A stretch of DNA of 7,034 nucleotides from Verrucomicrobiota bacterium (GTDB lineage Bacteria; Verrucomicrobiota; Verrucomicrobiia; Chthoniobacterales; UBA10450): contig QHPN01000255.1 in NCBI GenBank assembly GCA_003219115.1, forward strand, positions 1-7,034, given 5' to 3'. The notes beneath the pieces are model-generated. The model ran no database searches. It saw nothing but the letters and a program-made list of their open reading frames with translations, and was not told where the DNA came from. How positions within the stretch are numbered: the first letter of the stretch is position 1; every line of letters begins with the position of its first letter. Shown here piece by piece: positions 1 to 4,784 of this stretch. The translations under genes were made by a program, and so were the position numbers.

Positions 1-70
1 GAATGAAAATGAGACCCAGGATCGCCATGGTGCGGGACTGTAAAAGCCGGATCAGCGTTGGCGGAGGCAT
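1..70 (-). CDS. hflC: Start of an HflC-like SPFH protein (partial, runs off left edge)
   Basis: An ATG at 70-68 (minus strand) opens a frame that stays open to the window edge, giving 23 codons that begin MPPPTLIRLLQSRTMAILGL and turn hydrophobic, as expected just before or inside an N-terminal membrane anchor. It starts 13 bases after the stop codon of the HflK-like gene. An AGGGAA Shine-Dalgarno sequence overlaps that stop (85-80) with a 9-base spacer, so the two genes are probably co-transcribed and translationally linked. In known genomes hflC directly follows hflK, and the two proteins form the membrane complex that holds FtsH. The HflC identity is inferred from position and the hydrophobic start only. 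Another small membrane protein is possible. Confidence 0.5.
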   Translation of the reverse strand, partial: MPPPTLIRLLQSRTMAILGLIFI

Positions 71-83
71 AATCAGTAGTTCC

Positions 84-1079
84 CTAATGCGCTACGGGAG
101 TCGATTCGGGAGTCGTTAGCGGGAGTGTTTGCAAAATGTTTTTCAGGCTGTCATCCACAATTACTTTTTTTTGTAAAGCCGGTAGAAGCGCCTGCATTTG
201 TTCCAGATAAATACGGCGTCGGGTAACATCGGGTGCCTTGCGATACTCCGTCAGGAGCAGGGTAAACTTCTCCGCGTCGCCTTTTGCTTGGTTGACTCGA
301 TGAAAGGCGTAAGCTTCGGCCTGTTTCAGACGTTCCTTGGCCTGGCCAGCGGCATTCGGGACCGCATCATTATAAACCGCCCAAGCTTGGTTGATCGCGG
401 TCTGTTTTTCCTGTTGTGCCTGGTTTACTTCGTTGAAAGCAGCCTGCACCACCGGCGGCGGCCGCACCGTGGCAAGTTGAACCTGTTGAATTTGAAGGCC
501 AAGTTTGTAATCGGCGCAAAGTTCGGCAAGGCGCTTGAGCGAGCCTGTCTCAATGTCGTGCCGCCCGATAGTAAGCACTTCATCCACGGTACGATCGCCG
601 ATCACTTCGCGCATCACGCTTTCCGATAAGTCCCGCAAGGTTTGCTCCGGCTCGCGCACATCAAACAAATACATTTTCGGATCGGTAATTCGATATTGCA
701 CCACCCATGGCACGAGCGCGGTGTTCAGATCGCCGGTAATCATGGTTTCGGTGTCTTCCGCCTCACGATCGTGTTGATAGGGGTTGGTGGCGCCCGAGCT
801 CGAAAAGCCGAATTCGAGTTTCAAAAGCCGTTGTGTGGGGACAACGAGGAGCTCGTCGACGTAGGGAATGACGTAGGTCAAACCCGGCTCCGCGATTCCA
901 GCGAAGGCGCCGAAGCGAAGCTTGACGCCGACGGAGTTGGTTGGAATCGAACGAAAACCGAACAGGAGTGAGAAAAAAATAAGCGCTGTTCCGACGGCGC
1001 CGAGAATGCCAAGAATGAAGCGCAGCGGTTTGATGCCCAAACTGGGAGACGCGGGCCCGGAAGAGCGAACGATTTGCAT
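84..1079 (-). CDS. hflK: HflK-type SPFH/band-7 membrane protein (FtsH protease modulator)
   Basis: This 331-residue protein has the layout of HflK: a short cytoplasmic N-terminus, one membrane segment (about 20-42), an SPFH/band-7 domain (about 43-215) and a charged, Ala/Gln-rich helical region (about 215-285). It ends in a Thr/Pro-rich tail. Family-like segments include FGAFAGIAEPGLTYVIPYVD, YRITDPKMYLFDVREPEQTL with SVMREVIGDRTVDEVLT, RPPPVVQAAFNEVNQA, and the late RRRIYLEQMQALLP. In known bacteria HflK pairs with HflC in a large periplasm-facing cage around the FtsH protease and limits its access to membrane substrates. At 331 residues it is shorter than E. coli HflK (about 419), mainly because it lacks the long Gly-rich N-terminal extension. 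The ATG at 1079-1077 begins shortly before the membrane segment, but no strong Shine-Dalgarno sequence precedes it. A probable hflC follows 13 bases downstream. A generic band-7 or prohibitin-like protein is the alternative. Confidence 0.85.
   Translation of the reverse strand: MQIVRSSGPASPSLGIKPLRFILGILGAVGTALIFFSLLFGFRSIPTNSVGVKLRFGAFAGIAEPGLTYVIPYVDELLVVPTQRLLKLEFGFSSSGATNPYQHDREAEDTETMITGDLNTALVPWVVQYRITDPKMYLFDVREPEQTLRDLSESVMREVIGDRTVDEVLTIGRHDIETGSLKRLAELCADYKLGLQIQQVQLATVRPPPVVQAAFNEVNQAQQEKQTAINQAWAVYNDAVPNAAGQAKERLKQAEAYAFHRVNQAKGDAEKFTLLLTEYRKAPDVTRRRIYLEQMQALLPALQKKVIVDDSLKNILQTLPLTTPESTPVAH
95..126. repeat. Three short direct repeats at the 3' end of hflK
   Basis: The heptamer CGGGAGT (plus strand) occurs at 95-101, 107-113 and 120-126, with periods of 12 and 13 bases. 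On the coding strand this makes a Thr-Pro-rich tail (TTPESTPVAH) at the C-terminus of the HflK-like protein. It looks like small replication-slippage repeats in a low-constraint tail, not a regulatory site. Confidence 0.5.
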
Positions 1080-1332
1080 GCCCGATTTCGACTATGGGAC
1101 CGTCGAGCAGGCGCGGCAAGTTTTTCCCGGCTGTGCCCCCAACGTTTGAATGGATGTGGACCAATCGGAGAAAACGGCTTCTCGATTTCAATCTCAACGC
1201 TGCATCTAAGCGAAAGAAGAATCGCTAAAATGAGACAAGCGGGCACGACGGGGCTGACATTCTACCTACGCAAGAGGCGGCCGGTGGATCATATCGAGCG
1301 TCGGCATGTCCAATGCTGCAAAAAACAAAACA
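1080..1332. other. Divergent spacer between hflK (-) and the GspG-like gene (+)
   Basis: These 253 bases must hold the start signals of two divergent genes, but I see no convincing -35/-10 pair or Shine-Dalgarno sequence on either strand. One imperfect inverted repeat is visible (1164-1172 against 1179-1186, one bulge). The open frames crossing here look like continuations of noncoding frames of the neighbours, with no recognisable protein pattern. Confidence 0.4.
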
Positions 1333-1731
1333 ATGAACACCCCACCATTAAGCCAAAAAGGATTTACCCTCGTTGAAATCATGATCGTTGTTGCAATCAT
1401 CGCATTGCTCGCGGCTATCGCTGTGCCTGGATTCTTGCGCGCGCGTAAGCGCTCCCAGGCTAGCCGTATCCTGACCGATCTACGGTTGATTGATTCAGCC
1501 CTTGACCAGTACGCGATCGAGAACAACAAAAAGAGTAACGCCCCGGTTGGGGTGGCGGATTGGACCGCCTACATCAAGAAAGGTTCGCCCCTTTACAATA
1601 CCGGCAACAGCATCTTCGGCACGGCGTATGGCCCACAGACGGTAGATCAACTTCCACAAGTCCCTTCCAGTGATTACGGCGTATTGTCTGACGTGGCTGG
1701 AACAGGCTTCTGGTCGCCCTACGGACCTTAA
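1333..1731 (+). CDS. GspG-like type II secretion / type IV pilin-like major pseudopilin
   Basis: The gene encodes a 132-residue class III signal protein. A short basic leader ends at Gly10, followed by FTLVEIMIVVAIIALLAAIA, the canonical prepilin site: G at -1, F at +1 and E at +5, with a long hydrophobic helix. A prepilin peptidase (PilD/GspO) would cut after Gly10 and N-methylate Phe11. The helix then continues into a small globular domain containing LRLIDSALDQYAIE, TAYIKKGSPLY and the ending GFWSPYGP. This style is familiar from pseudopilins of Verrucomicrobia. The ATG at 1333 gives a leader of normal length. An in-frame ATG at 1306 would add nine residues, and neither has a clear Shine-Dalgarno sequence. 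No gsp or pil machinery gene is adjacent, so it is an orphan here. Whether it joins a secretion pseudopilus or a pilus cannot be told from the sequence. Confidence 0.88.
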   Translation: MNTPPLSQKGFTLVEIMIVVAIIALLAAIAVPGFLRARKRSQASRILTDLRLIDSALDQYAIENNKKSNAPVGVADWTAYIKKGSPLYNTGNSIFGTAYGPQTVDQLPQVPSSDYGVLSDVAGTGFWSPYGP

Positions 1732-1748
1732 GGAAAATCACATTTCAT

Positions 1749-1762
1749 GCCGAGGCTTCGGC
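1749..1762. other. Small hairpin after the GspG-like gene
   Basis: GCCGA and TCGGC form a perfect 5-bp stem with a 4-base loop, 18 bases after the pseudopilin stop codon. There is no T-run behind it, so a role as an intrinsic terminator is doubtful. It may protect the 3' end of the mRNA. Confidence 0.3.
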
Positions 1763-1772
1763 TACATCACGA

Positions 1773-1815
1773 GACGACACCAAGAGTCCTGGCCGTGAAA
1801 AAGTGAGGTGTCGTC
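1773..1815. terminator. 9-bp inverted repeat between convergent genes (possible bidirectional terminator)
   Basis: GACGACACC (1773-1781) and GGTGTCGTC (1807-1815) are perfect inverse complements separated by 25 bases. The repeat lies in the 124-base gap between the stop codons of the GspG-like gene (+) and the hydroquinone reductase gene (-), where a shared terminator would be expected. Neither side has a T-tract and the loop is long, so it does not fit the classical intrinsic terminator. The call rests on location and stem perfection. Confidence 0.4.
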
Positions 1816-1855
1816 GGTCCGGGCCGGACTGGCAATTTCAGCCGCGACGCTTACG

Positions 1856-2836
1856 CTACGGGGCGTCGAGCCTGGCACGGTCATGCTCGGCGGTGAGATC
1901 AAGGATTGGCCCAATCGGAACAATGCGGCTTGGATTAATTTCCTCATGCGTCATATAGTAATGACGTTTGATATGATCAAAGTTTACCGTTCCGGCAATG
2001 CCGTCGTGCTGATATAAGTCCGTGAGATAGCCCTGAAGGTGGTGGTAGTCGATGATACGGCGCAGACTACACTTGAAATGGATGTAGTAAACGATATCGA
2101 AACGAATAAGAGTGCAAAAAAGGCGCCAATCTGTTTCGACGATTCGATTTCCGAACAAATAACGACTCTTAGCCAGTCGTGCTTCTAGTTCGTCCAGAGC
2201 ATCGAACAGTTGCCTGGACGCCCGTTCGTAGACGCGTTGTCGGATGGTAAAACCTGCCTTGTAAACGCCGTTGTTGACCTTGTCGTAAACGAAATCGCTG
2301 AGCTTCTCCTGCTCCGCGACAATGTCCTTTGGAAAAAGATCGACCTTCTGATTCTTTGCCAAACCGCGGAAGGCATCGTTGAACATCCGGCAGATATCGT
2401 CTTCGCAATTATTGACAATGCGTCGCGTTCCCTTGTCCCAGAGGACCGGGACCGTGACGCGACCATTGAAATTGGGATCGGTCAGCTCGTAGGCCTCGGC
2501 CAGAAAGTGAAAACCATTAATTGGATCAGTGGAGGCAAAGGAAGCGGTGAGGTTCGCGCCTTGTTCAAAACTCAGATCGGGATCGCGAAAAGCCCAGCCG
2601 CGTTCGTCGCGCACGGGATCGACTACCGTCATTCCGATGACCTCTTCAAGACCAAGAAGCTTCCGCGCAATCAGTGTGCGGCTCGCCCATGGGCAAGCCA
2701 GCGAGACATAAAGATGATAACGATTGGCTACGACGGGAAAAGGCGTTGAATCATCTTTCGAAATCCAATCACGGAACACATCTTCCTGCCGCTTGAATTC
2801 ACCGGAAGCAGATTCCTCTTTTGGAAATTGCACCAT
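1856..2836 (-). CDS. yqjG: Glutathionyl-hydroquinone reductase (Xi-class GST, YqjG/PcpF family)
   Basis: The protein has 326 residues, close to the length of E. coli YqjG. The N-terminal thioredoxin-like domain carries RYHLYVSLACPWASRTLIAR, with the family's catalytic Cys at residue 48 in a CPWA motif. It is followed by GWAFRD and the RVTVPVLWDK segment. The helical C-terminal domain contains NNGVYKAGF, then RFDIVYYIHFKCSLRRI, NFDHIKRHYY and the late INPSRIVPIGP, all hallmarks of this family. These cytoplasmic enzymes use glutathione to reduce glutathionyl-(hydro)quinones back to hydroquinones, in quinone recycling and detoxification. I chose the ATG at 2836-2834. A GTG two codons upstream (2842) is also possible, and neither has an obvious Shine-Dalgarno sequence. 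It appears to be a single-gene unit, convergent with the pseudopilin gene. No redox partner gene is beside it. Function is inferred from strong family motifs. Confidence 0.92.
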   Translation of the reverse strand: MVQFPKEESASGEFKRQEDVFRDWISKDDSTPFPVVANRYHLYVSLACPWASRTLIARKLLGLEEVIGMTVVDPVRDERGWAFRDPDLSFEQGANLTASFASTDPINGFHFLAEAYELTDPNFNGRVTVPVLWDKGTRRIVNNCEDDICRMFNDAFRGLAKNQKVDLFPKDIVAEQEKLSDFVYDKVNNGVYKAGFTIRQRVYERASRQLFDALDELEARLAKSRYLFGNRIVETDWRLFCTLIRFDIVYYIHFKCSLRRIIDYHHLQGYLTDLYQHDGIAGTVNFDHIKRHYYMTHEEINPSRIVPIGPILDLTAEHDRARLDAP

Positions 2837-2973
2837 CGGCACACTTAACGCGCAGACCGCGCAATGCCAACTCCCACTAAGTTAAGTCGAACGGCCCCGA
2901 CCAACCAGAATTGGTAAATGAGGGCGAAACTAGCGTTGTGTTCAATCAAGCTGACATCGTGATGGGAATGAAA

Positions 2974-3001
2974 ATCCGGACTAACAGGATTAGCAGGATG
3001 G
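2974..3001. repeat. AGGATTA-type dispersed repeat remnant
   Basis: The segment holds two imperfect tandem units, AACAGGATT (2984-2992 region) and AGCAGGATGG (2992-3001), preceded by ATCCGGACT. It closely resembles the short AACAGGATTAACAGGATT-like intergenic segments I recall as recurrent in environmental bacterial genomes, Verrucomicrobia included. It lies directly next to the 3' end of the broken porin gene, just three bases before its stop codon, and may mark the site of rearrangement. The family assignment is from memory and needs a genome-wide count. Confidence 0.45.
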
Positions 3002-3004
3002 CAT

Positions 3005-3354
3005 TCAGAAAATCAGATAACCGCCGGCGGCTTCCACGCCGAAAATCGGCTGCCGAAACTGATAATTAAAGCCAGGTAGCCCGCCTAGCTCGGTTCCGCC
3101 GTTATCCAAGTCTCCCGAATCGCGCGATTCGAGCCCGCTCTTTACAAAGAGAATTTGATTGAAAGACCCTCCCAATGTCAGGTCATGATCGACGGGGCTG
3201 TATTTGTATCCGGCAAAAGCGCCGAGGTAGCCAGTCCAATTTGGGGATGCCGGGCTTTGGACAGTCAGGTTTGGATTTTTGTCGGAAAGAGCGCCGGCCG
3301 ACGCCAGGCGGCAAACGGCCAGCAATACCGCGTTGTAATAGATATGTTTTTCAT
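3005..3354 (-). pseudogene. Broken outer-membrane beta-barrel (porin/OmpA-like) gene
   Basis: The readable part (3325-3005) encodes about 106 residues. They include NWTGYLGAFAGYKYS, LTLGGSFNQILF and GFNYQFRQPIFGVEAAGG, which resemble the first strands of small Gram-negative outer-membrane barrels (W-x-G-x-Y starts and Q-x(n)-P-I-F-G-V-E). No proper start exists in this frame. An ATG at 3354-3352 has an AAGAGA-type Shine-Dalgarno sequence and begins MKNIS. A one-base shift shortly after it would join it to YYNAVLLAVCRLASAGALS, giving a convincing signal peptide. The barrel stops after only four or so strands, next to the dispersed repeat. I therefore read it as a gene with a 5' frameshift and a lost 3' end. 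The product ends in Phe, as real barrels do, so a short functional relic or a sequencing error at the frameshift cannot be excluded. Confidence 0.6.
3116..3131. repeat. 16-bp perfect palindrome
   Basis: CGAATCGCGCGATTCG reads identically on both strands. It lies inside the broken porin frame (minus strand, the LESRDSG region), so it may be incidental. A perfect 16-mer palindrome is not expected often in 7 kb. Confidence 0.5.
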
Positions 3355-3403
3355 AATGAGTCTCTTGTCGATTCGCCGATTCAGCTCACTTCGTACCAAC
3401 AGC

Positions 3404-3450
3404 GGCCTTCAGCCCGAACCCCCATGGGGGCATTCTTCGCTTGAAGGGCC
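3404..3450. repeat. Nested inverted repeats in the divergent spacer
   Basis: The perfect 12-bp palindrome CCCCCATGGGGG (3419-3430) is enclosed by outer arms GGCCTTCAGC (3404-3413) and GCTTGAAGGGCC (3439-3450). The arms pair with two single-base bulges. The whole could fold into an extended or cruciform-like hairpin about 50 bases upstream of the broken porin start and about 120 bases upstream of the pseudopilin regulatory element. No T-run follows on either strand, so it is not a classical terminator. Confidence 0.45.
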
Positions 3451-3570
3451 GTCACAAATGCCAGGCCGTCTAGTACGGGACGAGAGCGCCTTTCGGTTTG
3501 ACTGGCTTCGCGTTGTCTACGACCCACAGCTCCAGGCGGAGATACACTTTGCTCGAAACCGTCGGCGGGC

Positions 3571-3610
3571 GATACGTAGTTTTCGAAACGCAAATTGCGT
3601 AGTCGTCCTG
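3571..3610 (+). promoter_or_regulatory. Twin TACGTA-box element, copy A (upstream of PilV-like gene 1)
   Basis: Box 1 is TACGTA at 3573-3578 and box 2 is TGCGTA at 3596-3601, 23 bases apart start to start. The same arrangement recurs 2,900 bases downstream (6471-6510), with 29 of 40 positions identical and no gaps. The distance from box 2 to the ATG that opens the following prepilin frame is also identical. The half sites could be a pair of protein-binding palindromes. Transcribed, they could pair as a 6-bp stem with one G-U. A second weak stem, GCAG/CTGC (3619-3629), follows. Conservation of spacing beside duplicated genes implies a regulatory role. The regulator or ligand is unknown. Confidence 0.6.
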
Positions 3611-3611
3611 C

Positions 3612-3640
3612 TTGTGATGCAGGCGCTGCGATTGCACTAT
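3612..3640 (+). promoter_or_regulatory. Possible promoter (sigma-54-like or sigma-70-like) of the pseudopilin operon
   Basis: Two readings compete. AGGCGC-N5-TTGCA at 3621-3636 places GG and GC exactly 12 bases apart, like a -24/-12 sigma-54 promoter (9 of 11 consensus positions), and pilin genes are sigma-54 dependent in several known bacteria. Alternatively, TTGTGA (3612-3617) and CACTAT (3635-3640) form a weak -35/-10 pair with a 17-base spacer. The matching positions in copy B (TTGCCG, 17 bases, CATTAT) keep the second reading but not the first. Either would start transcription at or just before the ATG at 3648, giving a leaderless or nearly leaderless mRNA. That fits the absence of a Shine-Dalgarno sequence there. 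Confidence 0.3.
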
Positions 3641-3647
3641 GGTAGCT

Positions 3648-4142
3648 ATGAAATTTAAGGACCCCCGCCGCGCATTGGCGTTTACCTTGCCCGAGGTTCT
3701 CATCGCCCTCTTTTTGCTCGGGTTGTTTCTCCCCTCTGTGTTTGCGGTTAACGGAGTCTGTCTTCGCCTGATCAACGCTACCAAAGAGTCGACGGCCGCG
3801 CTTCAGAGCGTGCATGACCGATGTGAGACTCTGCGCAACCTCGCCTTCACTGATCTAATCAGTGTCTCCCGGGTTCAAAGCATCGTGGCAACACCCGCAA
3901 ATGCATCCGATTTTTGCAAGAACGCGACAGAGGTGGTCAAGATAAGCTCCTATCCGGTTGCAAACGGGGTTACTCAATTTACCCGGTCGCCGAACGGGTC
4001 CGTGACCAACGATTCAATCGCCACAGATCTTGGCAGCACACTTGTACAAGTCACCGTTTCAAGCTCATGGAACGCGACGTTTGGTGGGCGCGCGCGCTCT
4101 GAAGAAGCAACCACTCTCATCTCAAACGGAACAAAGAAATGA
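3648..4142 (+). CDS. PilV-like minor pseudopilin, copy 1
   Basis: A 164-residue prepilin-like protein. The basic leader MKFKDPRRALA is followed by FTLPEVLIALFLLGLFLPSV, with Phe at +1, Pro at +4 and Glu at +5 of the mature form. Position -1 is Ala11 instead of the usual Gly, which prepilin peptidases tolerate less well. The rest has the VNGVCLR, SVHDRCETLRNL and PAN segments shared with the second copy at 6603, with 38 of 74 residues identical over the aligned N-terminal mature part. Its C-terminus is Ser/Thr-rich, with three cysteines at 38, 59 and 90. I chose the ATG at 3648 because ATGAAATTTA is conserved at the same place in copy 2. An in-frame ATG at 3639 would add MVA. It opens an operon whose next gene overlaps it by four bases (ATGA). 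The family resemblance is to PilV/GspI minor pilins. The exact subclass is uncertain. Confidence 0.82.
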   Translation: MKFKDPRRALAFTLPEVLIALFLLGLFLPSVFAVNGVCLRLINATKESTAALQSVHDRCETLRNLAFTDLISVSRVQSIVATPANASDFCKNATEVVKISSYPVANGVTQFTRSPNGSVTNDSIATDLGSTLVQVTVSSSWNATFGGRARSEEATTLISNGTKK

Positions 4143-4765
4143 CATTCAAATCCTTACAAAAAACCGCGGGCTTTACCCTCGCTGAAATGCTGGTTTCCGT
4201 TGGCGTTGCTTCAATTGTCCTGGCGGCAGCCGTCGCGTCTAGCGTATCCCTTCAAAAAAGTTTCAGCGCGGCCGATAACTACTTCGCCACACACATGCAA
4301 CAAGTGCGCATTGTGGATTATCTAAGCCGTGACGTGAACCGCGGCCTCAGCGTCACCACGTCACTCGATCGGCAAACCGTCAGCATCAGTGTGCCGAATT
4401 ATATCATTCAAGCGGGTGATTCGGAGGCGATGACAAATCCGTCACTTATTGGCACGCCGCGCACACCGACGGTTGCTTACACATCGGGCAGCTTGCAAAT
4501 AAATTACGGAGCTTCCACAAGCACGGTGGTGTATTCCCTCAATAACAGTTCGATCCTGCGAACAGAAAATGGAGCTGTTACAACGATCGCTTCGAGCACC
4601 GACCAATTAATTCCGCAGACGACGGACGTCGAATTGGCAAATACCGAATATACGTCCACTGCAGTCACCTTCATGCCCACCTTCACCATGTCTGGAAGTC
4701 CGGCCGCGCGGACCGGCACCAGTCTTTACGGCACCGCCTATTTGCGGAATAAGCGCCGTGGCTAA
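4139..4765 (+). CDS. PilW/GspJ-like minor pseudopilin
   Basis: A 208-residue protein with a textbook class III signal: leader MTFKSLQKTAG, cleavage after Gly11, then FTLAEMLVSVGVASIVLAAA with Glu at +5. The helix runs on through SLQKSFSAADNYFATHMQQVRIVDYLSRDVNRG, a long amphipathic stretch with the YLSRDVNRG-type segment seen in PilW and GspJ proteins. The remainder is a Ser/Thr/Asn-rich beta-type domain with a GTSLYGTAYLRNKRRG end. Its start codon overlaps the stop of the PilV-like gene (ATGA), so translation is very likely coupled. The PilX-like gene starts 19 bases downstream. The V-W-X order matches minor-pilin operons of type IV pili, where these proteins form the priming complex at the filament tip. 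Confidence 0.82.
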   Translation: MTFKSLQKTAGFTLAEMLVSVGVASIVLAAAVASSVSLQKSFSAADNYFATHMQQVRIVDYLSRDVNRGLSVTTSLDRQTVSISVPNYIIQAGDSEAMTNPSLIGTPRTPTVAYTSGSLQINYGASTSTVVYSLNNSSILRTENGAVTTIASSTDQLIPQTTDVELANTEYTSTAVTFMPTFTMSGSPAARTGTSLYGTAYLRNKRRG

Positions 4766-4784
4766 TCAACCAGGGGAACATAAA

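Noticed and set aside
198..971. Plus-strand frames opposite hflK
   Set aside because: They are antisense shadows of a well-supported SPFH gene.
763..1246. Minus-strand frames of 144 and 122 codons overlapping the start of hflK
   Set aside because: They are alternative frames of hflK and its upstream spacer, with Arg/Ser-rich low-complexity translation.
1253..1280. CTGACA at 1253-1258 as a -35 box for the GspG-like gene
   Set aside because: No acceptable -10 box lies 16-18 bases downstream.
1262..1280. CTACCTACGCA as a third copy of the TACGTA element upstream of the GspG-like gene
   Set aside because: The match is short, lacks the second box and does not hold the spacing seen in the other two copies.
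2210..2749. 179-codon open frame on the plus strand opposite the hydroquinone reductase
   Set aside because: It lies wholly antisense to a gene with strong family motifs over its whole length, and its own translation shows no recognisable domain.
3571..3650. Known cyclic-di-GMP riboswitch upstream of the pilin operon
   Set aside because: Such switches do control pilin genes elsewhere, but I could not find the conserved GEMM core motifs or the two-helix arrangement here.
3155..3658. 167-codon plus-strand frame across the porin relic and the spacer
   Set aside because: It is antisense to the barrel sequence, runs through the palindromes and the TACGTA element, and has no recognisable protein pattern.
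3381..3815. Minus-strand frames of 144 and 104 codons over the start of the PilV-like gene
   Set aside because: They are antisense to a supported prepilin gene and its upstream element. Composition is Arg/Lys/Gln-rich without domain features.
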